Source: Bradyrhizobium sp. 21 (lineage in GTDB: Bacteria; Pseudomonadota; Alphaproteobacteria; Rhizobiales; Xanthobacteraceae). From it: a stretch of DNA of 64,000 nucleotides. This document shows, piece after piece, positions 18,701-26,817 of this stretch; positions within the stretch are counted from its first letter, which is position 1, and every line of letters begins with the position of its first letter. The notes under the pieces are model-generated. The model had not been told where the DNA came from. It made no database searches and saw nothing but the letters and a program-made list of their open reading frames with translations. Both the position numbers and the translations under genes were made by a program. The DNA lies in assembly GCF_023073335.1 (NCBI RefSeq), contig NZ_JADPJG010000008.1, forward strand, positions 121,588 through 185,587. Direction: 5' to 3'.

Positions 18701-19286
18701 CGAAGCGGACGGGCTGGTCGAGGCCGGCCGGAAACAGATCCAGAATGCCGCCGCGCACGGCATATTCGCCGGGCTCGCGCACGGTCGAGGAACGGTTGTA
18801 GCCATTGTGCTCGAGCCAGGCGATGATCGTGTCCATCGGCACGACATTGCCGGGCGCGACCGACAGCGCCTGCGCCGCGACGAGCTCGCGCGCGGGCACG
18901 CGCTGCACGACGGCGTTCACCGTTGTCAGGACGATCAGCGGCTTGTCGCTGCCCGTCAAGGACGCAAGCCGTGCCAGCGTGGTCAGGCGCTGGGCCAGGA
19001 CGCCGCCGTGAGGCGAGACGCGGTCATAGGGCTGGCAGTCCCAGGCCGGGAAGGTCAGCACCGGCAGATCGGGCGCGAAGAATTGCAGCGCGCGTTCGAG
19101 CTGCTGCATCCGCGCGCCGTCGCGGCAGACCACAGCAAGGCTGACGGCCGGTTTCTTCGGCCGCGCCGCGATGGCCCGCGCCAGATCGGAGACGACGAGC
19201 CCCTCGGCGCCTTCCGCGACATTGGCAAGCGTCAGCGCGCGGCCGGGCGTAAGCAGCTCGGCCGGCGACTTCAAACCCGGTTTCAT
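15768..19286 (-). CDS. mfd: Transcription-repair coupling factor Mfd
   Basis: An 1172-residue ATP-dependent DNA translocase that removes RNA polymerase stalled at lesions and recruits UvrA. In order: the UvrB-homologous N-terminal region (FDFFGDSLESIRTFDAETQRT near residue 200), and the RNA-polymerase-interacting domain (GDIVVHVDHGIGRFIGLQTL). Next comes the RecG-like motor with Walker A GDVGFGKTEVALRA near residue 650, DEEQHFGV near 748 and LSATPIPRTLQLAL. The motif-VI region QLRGRVGRSKLRAYA and the C-terminal TRCF domain end it. Length is normal. Its ATG overlaps the last 4 bases of sdhE. The opposite strand has a very long open frame, a coding shadow. Confidence 0.97.
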   Translation of the reverse strand: MKPGLKSPAELLTPGRALTLANVAEGAEGLVVSDLARAIAARPKKPAVSLAVVCRDGARMQQLERALQFFAPDLPVLTFPAWDCQPYDRVSPHGGVLAQRLTTLARLASLTGSDKPLIVLTTVNAVVQRVPARELVAAQALSVAPGNVVPMDTIIAWLEHNGYNRSSTVREPGEYAVRGGILDLFPAGLDQPVRFDFFGDSLESIRTFDAETQRTLLDMRALDLVPISEFQLVTDTIRRFRMGYVAEFGAPERDDALYEAVSEGRRHPGMEHWLPLFQDRMDTLFDYLQGAAVAIEPQAEDAIRERFKQILDYYQARREAMEHPGGGAIYKPLPPDRLYLTEEEWGKRESEMPLVRLTQFSVPADGTSVVDAGARKGRDFAPERNDSTVNVFESVVAHVMALQAQRKKVVIALWSEGSRDRMISMLRDHKLTHTTSVNSWRTVQATPRNETMLAVLGLESGFETDEIALISEQDVLGDRLVRPRKASRKLDNFISEVTSLAAGDIVVHVDHGIGRFIGLQTLDVAGAPHDCLELHYAAETKLFLPVENIELLSRYGSDQTTVELDRLGGSGWQTRKAKLKNRIREIAGELIKIAAERHLHEAPKLPVQPGLYDEFCARFPYDETEDQLGAIESTLKDLELGRPMDRLICGDVGFGKTEVALRAAFAVALEGKQVAVVVPTTLLARQHHRTFTERFKGFPVQVAQASRLVPAKQLNEVKKGLGDGSVDIVVGTHALLSKSIKFRDLGLLIVDEEQHFGVTHKERLKALRSEVHVLTLSATPIPRTLQLALTGVRELSIIASPPVDRLAVRTFVAPHDPLMIREALLRERYRGGQAFYVVPRIDDLAEVKDFLDKNVPEMKVAVAHGQMPPAVIEDIMTAFYDGKFDILLSTTIVESGLDIPNANTLIVHRADMFGIAQLYQLRGRVGRSKLRAYALFTLPAQQKITAQAERRLTVLQSLETLGAGFQLASHDLDIRGAGNILGEQQSGHIKEVGFELYQSMLEEAIVNLKAGVSEPAADRWSPSITIGMPVLIPEDYVGDLSVRLSLYRRLADLDSEEEIENFGAEMRDRFGVLPDEVRYLFKVAAIKAFCRQANVGKIDAGPKGAVIAFRDNSFAHPERLVSFIKSHGQAAKVRPDMKVVFLQDWETPEERLAGTTEIMRQLAQLAQSKKAA

Positions 19287-19573
19287 AGATTGCCGTCCGT
19301 AATCGGGAACGCCTTGATGCGGGCAAACAGTGCGCCGGTGACATCAGGTGGCAGCACCTTGTCACCGGTGATGGCGGCATAGAGGTCGGGATCGGACTCT
19401 TCGAGCAGGGTCTCGAGCTCGGTCAATTCAGGCTCGGACAGATTGCCGATCTCGGCATCCGCGAAGCGGCCGAGGATCAGGTCCATCTCGCGCGTGCCGC
19501 GGTGCCAGCAGCGGAACAGCAGCCGCTTGCGGCGGTCGTCCAGCCCGTTGCTCGATCGTGTCGTTCCCGTCAT
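19283..19573 (-). CDS. sdhE: FAD assembly factor SdhE (succinate dehydrogenase assembly factor 2)
   Basis: A 96-residue protein of the SdhE/Sdh5/YgfY family that promotes covalent attachment of FAD to succinate dehydrogenase. The conserved R-G-x-x-E segment is visible (FRCWHRGTREMDLILGRFAD, R25-G26-x-x-E29), followed by the helical region LSEPELTELETLLEESDPDLYAAITG. It overlaps the start of mfd by 4 bases (ATGA type) and is transcribed first, so the two form an operon. Its promoter must lie in the 183-bp gap before recG, which is divergent. Confidence 0.93.
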   Translation of the reverse strand: MTGTTRSSNGLDDRRKRLLFRCWHRGTREMDLILGRFADAEIGNLSEPELTELETLLEESDPDLYAAITGDKVLPPDVTGALFARIKAFPITDGNL

Positions 19574-19756
19574 GTCTCAATTCCAGTCAAACGCCAAAAG
19601 CCCGGACGTGCCGGGCCGGGGTGATATAGCCACTCGAGGTGGCCATGTCAGCCCTCGATTTGGCATGGCTCGATGTCCCGTGTGGACACGAAAAAAGCCG
19701 TGGATGCGCAGCATAAAGCCGGGCATGACGGGCCGAAACGATCCTAGATTCGCCTG

Positions 19757-21865
19757 ATGCGCCCCAGCCTGCTCAATCCGCTGTTTGCCGCCGTGACCAG
19801 CCTGCCCGGCGTCGGTCCGAAGCAGGACAAGCTGCTGCAATATTTGCTCAGCCGCAACGAGACGCCGCGGCTGGTCGATCTGCTGCTGCATTTGCCCAGC
19901 CAGGTCATCGACCGCCGGGCGCGGCCAAAAATCCGCGACGCCGTCCAGGGAACCATGGTGACACTGGAGGTCACCGTCGACCGCCACCGCCCGCCCCCGC
20001 CGCGCAACGCCCGCGCGCCCTATCTGGTCTACGCCAGCGACGACACCGGCGACGTGGTGCTGACCTTCTTCCGCGCCAAGCCCGGCTATGTCGAAAAGCT
20101 GCTGCCGATGGGCGAGAAGCGCTTCGTCTCCGGCACGCTGCAGATGTATGACGGCATCCCGCAGATCGTGCATCCCGACCGCGTCATCGACGAGGAGGGA
20201 TTCGCAAAACTCTCCGGCATCGATCCCGTCTATCCGCTCACCGAAGGGCTCGCGATCGGCTCGCTGCGCCGCGCGGTCGCGCAGGCGCTGCAAAAGCTGC
20301 CCGCGCTGCCGGAATGGATCAGCCCGGACGTGCTCCGCCGTTGCCACTTCCCGCCGATCGCGGAAGCGTTCAACCGCGTGCACCAGCCGGTGGAGCTCAC
20401 GGACATCCTGCCCGACCAGCCGTTCTGGTCGCGCCTTGCCTTCGACGAACTCCTGGCCGGTCAACTGGCGCTGGCGCTGATCCGCGCGCAATTGCGCCGG
20501 CCAGCCGGCGTGCGCAATGCCGGCGACGGGCACCTCCGCAACAAGATCATCGACGCCCTGCCCTATGCGCTGACGCTTTCGCAGCGCGACGCGGCCGCGG
20601 CGATCGCGAACGATCTACAACAACCCGTGCGCATGTTGCGCCTGCTCCAGGGCGACGTCGGCTCCGGCAAGACCGTGGTCGCGCTGCTGGCCGCCGCCGC
20701 CGTTACCGAGGTCGGCAAGCAGGCTGCGCTGATGGCGCCGACCGAAATCCTGGCCCGCCAGCACATCAAGACCATCGCGCCGCTCGCCGAGCGCGCGGGC
20801 ATGCGGGTCGCGATCCTCACCGGCCGCGAAAAGGGCAAGGAGCGCCGGGAACTGCTGGCACAACTCGAAGTCGGCGAGATCGACCTGCTCGTCGGCACCC
20901 ACGCGCTGATCCAGGACGATGTGATCTTCAACGACCTCGCCCTCGCCATTGTCGACGAGCAGCATCGTTTTGGCGTGCGCGAGCGGCTGGCGCTGACGTC
21001 GAAGGGCGAGGCTGTCGACGTCCTGGTGCTGAGCGCAACGCCGATCCCGCGCACGCTGGTGCTGACCTATTTCGGCGACATGGACATCAGCGAATTGCGC
21101 GAGAAGCCGGCCGGACGCCAGCCGATCGAAACCCGCACCATCTCGATGAGCCGCCTGGAAGAGGTCACCGAGAGCGTCGGCCGCGCGCTCCAGGCAGGCA
21201 AGCTGGTCTATTGGATCTGCCCGCTGGTCGAAGAATCCGAGGCCGAGGGCACCGAGCACCTGACCAATGCGACCAAACGTTTCGAGAGTTTGCAAAAGCG
21301 CTTCGGCGACCGCGTCGGGCTTGTCCACGGCCAGATGAAGGGCACCGAGAAGGACCGCGTGATGGGCCAGTTCGCCGCCCACGAGATCGGGCTGCTGGTC
21401 GCGACCACCGTGGTCGAGGTCGGTGTCGACGTGCCGGCGGCGACCATCATGGTGATCGAGAACGCCGAACGCTTTGGTCTTGCTCAACTACACCAGCTGC
21501 GCGGCCGCATCGGGCGCGGCTCGGAGGCCTCGACCTGCCTGCTGCTCTACTCCGAGCCGCTCGGCGAGATGTCGAAGGCGCGGCTGAAGGTGATCCGCGA
21601 GACCACCGACGGCTTTCGCATCGCCGAGGAGGATCTGAAGCTGCGCGGCGAAGGCGACGTCCTCGGCGTGCGCCAGAGCGGCCTGCCCGGCTACCGCATC
21701 GCGCGCTCGGAGGTGCATGCCCAGCTCATCACCCAGGCCCGCGACGAGGCGCTCCGCATCCTCAAGGACGATCCGAAGCTCAAGGGCGAGCGCGGCGAGG
21801 CGCTGCGCTGCCTGCTGTATCTGTACGAGCGCGACGAGGCGATCCCGCTGATCGGGGCGGGTTAA
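19757..21865 (+). CDS. recG: ATP-dependent DNA helicase RecG
   Basis: A 702-residue helicase that remodels stalled replication forks and Holliday junctions. The N-terminal wedge domain begins RPSLLNPLFAAVTSLPGVGPKQDKLLQYLL with a helix-hairpin-helix-like GVGPK. The OB-fold segment is around DTGDVVLTFFRAKPGY. Walker A is GDVGSGKTVVALLAA near residue 298, the DEQHRFGV box is near 400, then LSATPIPRTLVLTYFGDMD, VATTVVEVGVDVPAATIMVIE and QLHQLRGRIGRG. The C-terminus is of usual length. It overlaps the convergent next gene by 4 bases at their stops. Confidence 0.97.
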   Translation: MRPSLLNPLFAAVTSLPGVGPKQDKLLQYLLSRNETPRLVDLLLHLPSQVIDRRARPKIRDAVQGTMVTLEVTVDRHRPPPPRNARAPYLVYASDDTGDVVLTFFRAKPGYVEKLLPMGEKRFVSGTLQMYDGIPQIVHPDRVIDEEGFAKLSGIDPVYPLTEGLAIGSLRRAVAQALQKLPALPEWISPDVLRRCHFPPIAEAFNRVHQPVELTDILPDQPFWSRLAFDELLAGQLALALIRAQLRRPAGVRNAGDGHLRNKIIDALPYALTLSQRDAAAAIANDLQQPVRMLRLLQGDVGSGKTVVALLAAAAVTEVGKQAALMAPTEILARQHIKTIAPLAERAGMRVAILTGREKGKERRELLAQLEVGEIDLLVGTHALIQDDVIFNDLALAIVDEQHRFGVRERLALTSKGEAVDVLVLSATPIPRTLVLTYFGDMDISELREKPAGRQPIETRTISMSRLEEVTESVGRALQAGKLVYWICPLVEESEAEGTEHLTNATKRFESLQKRFGDRVGLVHGQMKGTEKDRVMGQFAAHEIGLLVATTVVEVGVDVPAATIMVIENAERFGLAQLHQLRGRIGRGSEASTCLLLYSEPLGEMSKARLKVIRETTDGFRIAEEDLKLRGEGDVLGVRQSGLPGYRIARSEVHAQLITQARDEALRILKDDPKLKGERGEALRCLLYLYERDEAIPLIGAG

Positions 21866-22791
21866 CCGGCCGCTCTTCGTCGCCCGACTTCGTAGGCCGC
21901 CACATGCGCGCGGGCCAGATCCAGGAGCGGCGTGTCGATGCCGAGCGCACGGGCGCGATTGGCCATATCGCCGAGGATATGCTCCGCCTCGGTCATCGAG
22001 CCGCGCTCGATATCCCGCAGCATCGAGGCCTTGAGCGGCGAGTCCAGGGTCGTGAACAGTTTTCGGTCGAACTCGATGAACGGAGCTCTCGGTTCGAAAC
22101 CGGACGCCGTCGCAACGGCGCAATTCTCTGCAAACAGCCGGAAGATCGATTCCTCGCCGTTCGGCACAGTCAAGATGTCGCCAATGCTGGCACGCATCAG
22201 GCAGGTGATGCCGGCGAGCGTCGTCAGCTGGACGAATTTCTCCCACATATCCTGGATGATCGATGCGCTGGCGCGCGCGTCGATGCCGGGGACCTTAAGC
22301 AGTGACTCCAGCGCGAGCACACGCTCGCTCAACGCCCCCTTGGTCTCGCCGAAGACGATCGTCTGATTGGCCATGAACTGAACGACACGACCGTCCGCAT
22401 CGAGCCCGGCACTGACGTTCGCCAACCCGCCCAGGATTTGCGCGGCGCCGAACCGTGCGGTCAGGGCGTCGATATGCTTCAACCCATTGAGGATCGGCAG
22501 AATCATCGTGCCGGCACCGACGGCCGGGGCAAACTGGCTCATGGCGTCGTCGAGCGAATAGGCTTTCACGCCGACGAGCACGACGTCGAACGTTTCCTTG
22601 ATGTCGTTCGCCAGCAGGATCTTCGGCTGCAGGGCAAAGTCGCCATGCGGGCTCACGACCCTCAATCCGTCCCGCTGCAATTGCTCCGCGCGCTTCGACC
22701 GCACCAGGAAGGTCACGTCAGCGCCCGCTCGGACCAGGCAAGCTCCATAATAGCCTCCGAGCGCTCCCGCGCCGATCACCAGCACTCTCAT
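21862..22791 (-). CDS. 2-dehydropantoate 2-reductase family protein
   Basis: A 309-residue NADP-dependent ketopantoate-reductase-like enzyme. The Rossmann motif VLVIGAGALGGYYGACL is at residues 3-19, the family block NGLKHIDALTARFGAAQILGGLANVSA is in the middle, and the C-terminal domain carries the catalytic-lysine region DMWEKFVQLTTLAGITCLMRASIG and a late PSMLRDIERG-like segment (KASMLRDIERGSMTEAEHILGD). PanE makes pantoate for coenzyme A, but paralogues acting on other 2-keto acids are common, so the exact substrate is open. The ATG at 22791 follows GGGAG; the upstream in-frame start lacks a site. Confidence 0.88.
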   Translation of the reverse strand: MRVLVIGAGALGGYYGACLVRAGADVTFLVRSKRAEQLQRDGLRVVSPHGDFALQPKILLANDIKETFDVVLVGVKAYSLDDAMSQFAPAVGAGTMILPILNGLKHIDALTARFGAAQILGGLANVSAGLDADGRVVQFMANQTIVFGETKGALSERVLALESLLKVPGIDARASASIIQDMWEKFVQLTTLAGITCLMRASIGDILTVPNGEESIFRLFAENCAVATASGFEPRAPFIEFDRKLFTTLDSPLKASMLRDIERGSMTEAEHILGDMANRARALGIDTPLLDLARAHVAAYEVGRRRAAG

Positions 22792-22823
22792 TCGAACTCC
22801 CACTGCATGCAGCGACCATTCTT

Positions 22824-22901
22824 GTCATTGCGAGCGTAGCGAAGCAATCCAGAATCTTTGCGCGGAGGGACTCGGGATTGCCTCGCTACGCTCGCAATGA
22901 C
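22824..22901. repeat. Palindromic 'GTCATTGCGAGCG' repeat
   Basis: Left arm 22824-22850 (GTCATTGCGAGCGTAGCGAA...) and right arm 22875-22901 (...CTACGCTCGCAATGAC) are inverted copies over 27 bp with one mismatch. This palindrome is a familiar dispersed intergenic element in Bradyrhizobium and relatives. It lies just upstream of the ketopantoate-reductase-like gene. Confidence 0.8.
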
Positions 22902-22945
22902 GGTGCGGATGGAGCTCTGCGGACGTTGATCGGGGCGACGCCCCC

Positions 22946-23776
22946 TCACCCAGCATGCGCGCGCAAGAACTTGCCGTGCTCTGCCTCGGTCGCCTCGTTG
23001 GCGGGGAACATGCACTCCAGCCGCAGCTCTTCCGCCGTCACGGTCTGCGGTGTTCCGACCGTCGTGATCAAGGAGAAATAGTCGAGCGTCACGCCGTCTT
23101 TGACAAAACTGAGCGGGATCATCGGCATCGCGTCGGAGGCCGACGGCGCGCGCCATTCCGGCTTGACGCCGGGGTACCGCGACAGCTCCTCCAGCAGCGC
23201 CTTCGTCCTCAAATCGACGACATGCCCAACCGCCTCGCGATGCACCCGTGCCAGCAGGCCGCGGGCCGTCTGCGTCCAGTTCGCGATGAAGGGACGCATG
23301 CCGTTCGGATCAAACATGAGATGCAAAAGGTTCCGGGGCGCCGGCCGCGCGGCCATGTCGATGAAGCAGTTGAACAGCAGCGGCGCGGCCTCGTTGGTCA
23401 TCAGCACGTTCCAGTACCGATCCATGACGATGGCCGGAAACGGTTCGTGCTGGCGCAGCATCCGTTGCAGGGCGCGGTTGATGTTCGTCATGGCAGGCGT
23501 ATCGAGCGCGGGATCGGGATAGGACGGCGCGTAGCCTGCGGCCAGCAGCAGCTCGTTGCGTTCGCGTAAGGGCACGTCGAGGGCCTGCGCAAGATCGAGC
23601 AGCATCTGGCGGCTCGGAACGCTGCGCCCGCTCTCGACGAAGCTGATGTGCTTCTGCGAGACGCCGGCGTCGAAGGACAGGTCGAGCTGTGTCTTGCCGC
23701 GAATATCCCGCCATTGACGCAGGAGCGCGCCCGCGGAATTGGCGCGTGTCTTGAGGGCGCTGGCCACAGCTTTCAT
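22946..23776 (-). CDS. XRE-family regulator with MmyB-like ligand-binding domain
   Basis: A 276-residue transcriptional regulator. An N-terminal helix-turn-helix of the XRE/Cro type (LLRQWRDIRGKTQLDLSFDAGVSQKHISFVESGRSVPSRQML) is followed by the MmyB-like domain of about 170 residues (FPAIVMDRYWNVLMTNEAAPLLFNCF and RNLLHLMFDPNGMRPFIANW). MmyB-like domains have a PAS-like fold and may bind fatty-acid-type ligands. The ATG at 23776 is preferred because AAGGA lies about 10 bases upstream; an ATG at 23809 is possible. The upstream gene on the same strand is an NTF2-like protein, a likely target. Confidence 0.87.
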   Translation of the reverse strand: MKAVASALKTRANSAGALLRQWRDIRGKTQLDLSFDAGVSQKHISFVESGRSVPSRQMLLDLAQALDVPLRERNELLLAAGYAPSYPDPALDTPAMTNINRALQRMLRQHEPFPAIVMDRYWNVLMTNEAAPLLFNCFIDMAARPAPRNLLHLMFDPNGMRPFIANWTQTARGLLARVHREAVGHVVDLRTKALLEELSRYPGVKPEWRAPSASDAMPMIPLSFVKDGVTLDYFSLITTVGTPQTVTAEELRLECMFPANEATEAEHGKFLRAHAG

Positions 23777-23882
23777 TTCCGACTGATCCTTCCTGTCGAT
23801 GTGCAGCATCGTCAACGCGCATCGGCGGCGGTGCGTCGGTTCATCCGAGGCGCCGCCGCCGATCGTAGCAGGTTCGAGGCGA

Positions 23883-24272
23883 TCAACCGAAGGCGACCGG
23901 CCCGACGGCGCCGACCCAGTGCCGTACCTTGGTGTCGTCCGCCTCGTCCATGTAGAAGAAGTGCGTCATGGTGGGATGCACCGTTTTCATCGAGGGATTA
24001 TCGGGCGTCATGTCCACGACACCGCGAAATACCTTCAGGGAGCCGGCATCCCAATATTCGGTGACGTGATGCAGCGCGGTGAAGCCGGTGTCGATGAACG
24101 CCTTCAGATTGGCGCGGATCGCTTCGCGCCCCTTCCAATCGGCGACACCGAGATTGCAGACGGCGTCTTCCGTGAAGCAGTCGAAACCTCGTCCGAAAGT
24201 CTTGTCGTCGATCTCCTTCCACATGCCGAGCAGCCATTGCGGCGGGTCTTTCTTCGTAAACACGACTTGCAT
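23883..24272 (-). CDS. Nuclear transport factor 2 (SnoaL-like) family protein
   Basis: A 129-residue protein with the NTF2-like cone fold. It begins with an amphipathic helix (WLLGMWKEIDDKTFGRGFDCF), then TEDAVCNLGVADWKGREAIRANLKAFIDTGFTALHHV, the typical 'polar cavity' strand order of SnoaL/limonene-epoxide-hydrolase relatives, and ends in RHWVGAVGPVAFG. Members are small hydrolases, isomerases or binding proteins; the substrate cannot be read. The ATG at 24272 follows GGAGAG. It lies 106 bp upstream of the XRE regulator on the same strand, so the pair may be one transcript. Confidence 0.8.
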   Translation of the reverse strand: MQVVFTKKDPPQWLLGMWKEIDDKTFGRGFDCFTEDAVCNLGVADWKGREAIRANLKAFIDTGFTALHHVTEYWDAGSLKVFRGVVDMTPDNPSMKTVHPTMTHFFYMDEADDTKVRHWVGAVGPVAFG

Positions 24273-24450
24273 ATCTCTCTCCTCATGCACTGACACACGC
24301 GCGACAGGAGGCTTGATTGAATGCGTCCTGTCGGGTGGATGACCGGGAGAGTAGTCAAGCCGCGAATTGGCTCAATTACATGCCAGGTAATAAAGCGGGT
24401 TCGGAAGGCGTCCTCTTTCCCTGGGCCCGACTTTATGGAACCCTGCGGCG

Positions 24451-24966
24451 ATGCGCCGGATAATCGTCGTTGGCTGCCAGGGAAGCGGAAAGACGAGCCT
24501 CTCCCGGAATCTCGGGCAAAAGCTCGGGCTGCCCGTGGTCCATCTCGACGTGCTCTACTGGCGGCCGGGCTGGACAGCATCCGACAAACAGAGCTTTCGA
24601 ACGCGCGTCACTGATGCGATCGCGGGCGACGAATGGGTTGTCGACGGCAGCTTCTCGGGACTTGCCTTCGATATCACGCTCGCGCGCGCCGATACTCTGG
24701 TCGTCATCGATCGCCCGCGCTGGCTTTGCCAGTGGCGCATTCTCTGGCGCTCGGCTTTCGATCGCGACAAGACCCGCCCTGATATCCCGGAGGGATGCTC
24801 CGAACAGTTCGACTGGAAATTGATGCGGGAGGCGTGGCGCTACGAGACCGAGCGCGCGCCTGTCATCGAAGCCGAGCGTGTGCAGTATGGCGCTGACGTC
24901 CCGGTCGTGCGTTTGAGACGCGATCGAGACATCCAGGGTTTTCTGGATTCGGTGCACGGCAGATGA
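24451..24966 (+). CDS. P-loop kinase-like ATPase (adenylate kinase/topology-modulation type)
   Basis: A 171-residue P-loop protein with Walker A VGCQGSGKTSLSRNLGQKLG (G8-T15). It belongs to the group annotated as adenylate-kinase-like or 'DNA topology modulation protein FlaR-like'. The segment LPVVHLDVLYWRPGW after Walker A and the LID-like stretch DRPRWLCQWRILWRSAFDRDKTRPDIPEGCSEQFDWKLMREAW are typical of that group. ATP binding is likely; the phosphoryl acceptor is unknown. The ATG at 24451 follows ACCCTGCGGCG, a weak ribosome site. It stands alone, divergent from the NTF2-like gene. Confidence 0.83.
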   Translation: MRRIIVVGCQGSGKTSLSRNLGQKLGLPVVHLDVLYWRPGWTASDKQSFRTRVTDAIAGDEWVVDGSFSGLAFDITLARADTLVVIDRPRWLCQWRILWRSAFDRDKTRPDIPEGCSEQFDWKLMREAWRYETERAPVIEAERVQYGADVPVVRLRRDRDIQGFLDSVHGR

Positions 24967-24994
24967 TCGATGGCCGTGACGTAAGACCGGACGA

Positions 24995-25864
24995 TCAGGC
25001 TTTCTTCTGCGCGACACGCGCAGCGAACGCCTTCATCAGGTCGGTTTCCGCACCCTCGCCTTTCGCATCCTCGGCGAGATGCTCGAACCAGCGCGCAAAA
25101 CCCTCATAAATCTGGCTGGCGGGATGATCGGGTCCGAGGAAGCCGGAAATCTCCCGCATCTCCGCGACCCAGCGATAGGCTTTCGGGATCATGTCCGGCA
25201 GTGCGACTTCGAGCCGGGCCAGGATCGCCGGCTGGCTCAGTGCGAGTTCGTCACGCAGCGCATCGGCCGCGCCCGCTTTCGTTGCCGCGACCACCATCGC
25301 CGAGCCGATGCCGGCGAGGCCTTTGACGATGCCGGCATAGGACATTTTCAAAGCCGACGCCGCGCCGACCGGGCCTTCGACGATCCGCACGTCGAGCCCG
25401 AAGTCCTTCAGCACCGCAACCTCTCCGGCATGCTCGCCAGACATGTAGAAGGCCGGACTCTTGCCGCCGGGCTGCGGCGGGAATCCGATGATGCCAGCAT
25501 CGACGAACGGCGCCTGTGCCGAGCCGATGATCTCCTCGATCCTCATCACGGTATCGACGTTGACGGCGTTGCAATCGACGACGACCGGCTTCTTCTCGCG
25601 CCGGACGATCAGCCCCGCCAGCCGCTCGGCGAGCGCTACGGCTTCGCCCGGCGGCACGATCGAGAGGATGATGTCGGCGTCCGCGATCGCGTCGTCCTCG
25701 GCGCCGATCATGCCGGCATCCGCCGCGCGTTTGCGCGTCGCCTCGCTCCGACCCTTCAACGACGTCAGCACTTGCGCACCGTGCTCGCCGAGGCGGCGGG
25801 CCACGGCGCTGCCCATGGCACCGGGTGCGAGGATCGCGATGGTCTTTGACGTCGTTTTGGACAT
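24995..25864 (-). CDS. NAD(P)-dependent beta-hydroxyacid dehydrogenase-like protein (DUF1932)
   Basis: A 289-residue protein of the 6-phosphogluconate/3-hydroxyisobutyrate dehydrogenase superfamily. The Rossmann motif is IAILAPGAMGSAVARRLGEHG, the second strand ends VDCNAVNVDTVMRIEEII, and the active-site-like segment is FVDAGIIGFPPQPGGKSPAFYMSG. The catalytic-lysine helix appears as GAASALKMSYAGIVKGLAGIGSAM, followed by the all-helical C-terminal domain of the DUF1932 type. The GxGxxG is changed to APGAMG, seen in several relatives. An open frame extends upstream without a plausible start, and the ATG at 25864 is preferred. Confidence 0.85.
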   Translation of the reverse strand: MSKTTSKTIAILAPGAMGSAVARRLGEHGAQVLTSLKGRSEATRKRAADAGMIGAEDDAIADADIILSIVPPGEAVALAERLAGLIVRREKKPVVVDCNAVNVDTVMRIEEIIGSAQAPFVDAGIIGFPPQPGGKSPAFYMSGEHAGEVAVLKDFGLDVRIVEGPVGAASALKMSYAGIVKGLAGIGSAMVVAATKAGAADALRDELALSQPAILARLEVALPDMIPKAYRWVAEMREISGFLGPDHPASQIYEGFARWFEHLAEDAKGEGAETDLMKAFAARVAQKKA

Positions 25865-25968
25865 CGTGCACTCCAGTTCGAATGTCGAGCAACCCGCTCG
25901 GTTCAACCGGAGACTAGCAGAGGACGCCACGCCCGCGTGACCGGCGGCCATCCCTGGGAGGAATGGCC

Positions 25969-26739
25969 CTACTCCACCTTCGCGGGCTGGGGATGGAGCG
26001 CCGAGGCGTTGGCAATGCGCGCGGCATTCGCCATGCCCGCGAGTGCCGCCGCCTTCTTCGGGTCGGGCGCCTGCCCCGGCTGCACAACGCCGGCCGACAT
26101 GATCAGCGTGGCTGCGTCTTCGGTACTGAGGTCGAGCTCGATGATCTTGCTCTTGGGCACGTAGAAGAAGAAGCCGGTGGTCGGGTTCGGCGAGCACGGC
26201 AGGAACACCGAGACGTGGTCCTCCTGGCCCGGCAGGCTGCGGGAGATGTCCTCGTTCGGCGATTGCGAGATCAGCACGATCGACCACATGCCCGGCGAGG
26301 GAAACTCGACCAGGCCGACTTTGCGGAAACTCGAGCCTTTGCCCGAGAACAGCGTCTCGAACACCTGCTTCAGGCCGCGGTAGATGGCGCGCACCGCCGG
26401 GATGCGGCCGAGGAAGGTCTCGCCGACATCGACCAGCGTCCGGCCGATCAAATTGGCGGCGAGGAAGCCGACCAGCGTCAACGTGAAGAATGCGACAACG
26501 AGTCCCCAGCCGGGAATGACGTAGGGCAGATAGGTTTCGGGCCGATAGGCCAGCGGCACGAACGGCCGCACCACGCCGTCGACCCAGGTGACGAACCACC
26601 AGACCAGATAGAGGGTGATCGCAATCGGCCCCGTCACGACCAGGCCGGTCAGGAAATATCTCCGGAAACGGCCCATCAGGCCGGTATGCGGCTCCGGCAG
26701 GGGATCAAGAGGCGCAGGCGCGTCGTCACGGGTGGTCAT
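25969..26739 (-). CDS. DUF502 family membrane protein
   Basis: A 256-residue inner-membrane protein of the DUF502 family, common in proteobacteria and cyanobacteria and related to plant LCV proteins. Two hydrophobic helices are visible (YFLTGLVVTGPIAITLYLVWWFV and VIPGWGLVVAFFTLTLVGFLAANLIG). The conserved soluble domain follows (RIPAVRAIYRGLKQVFETLF, VFLPCSPNPTTGFFFYVPKSKI, and DAATLIMSAGVV). Function is unknown. I chose the ATG at 26739; an in-frame TTG 24 bases upstream is less likely. It lies between the dehydrogenase gene and glmS on the same strand. Confidence 0.86.
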   Translation of the reverse strand: MTTRDDAPAPLDPLPEPHTGLMGRFRRYFLTGLVVTGPIAITLYLVWWFVTWVDGVVRPFVPLAYRPETYLPYVIPGWGLVVAFFTLTLVGFLAANLIGRTLVDVGETFLGRIPAVRAIYRGLKQVFETLFSGKGSSFRKVGLVEFPSPGMWSIVLISQSPNEDISRSLPGQEDHVSVFLPCSPNPTTGFFFYVPKSKIIELDLSTEDAATLIMSAGVVQPGQAPDPKKAAALAGMANAARIANASALHPQPAKVE

Positions 26740-26817
26740 TCGGGTTCCAGGTCGGTCGCTCAAATCAAGCTAGGGGCTTCTAGCAGGTTTTGGAAGAGCG
26801 CGACCGATCCCTTCTGC

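Noticed and set aside
16323..19382. A 1019-codon open frame on the plus strand opposite mfd
   Set aside because: Mfd is certain on the other strand; composition of the frame is that of a GC-rich shadow with no motif.
20314..22305. A 663-codon same-strand open frame overlapping recG
   Set aside because: Arg/Pro-rich and in another frame of recG, with no start-site support.
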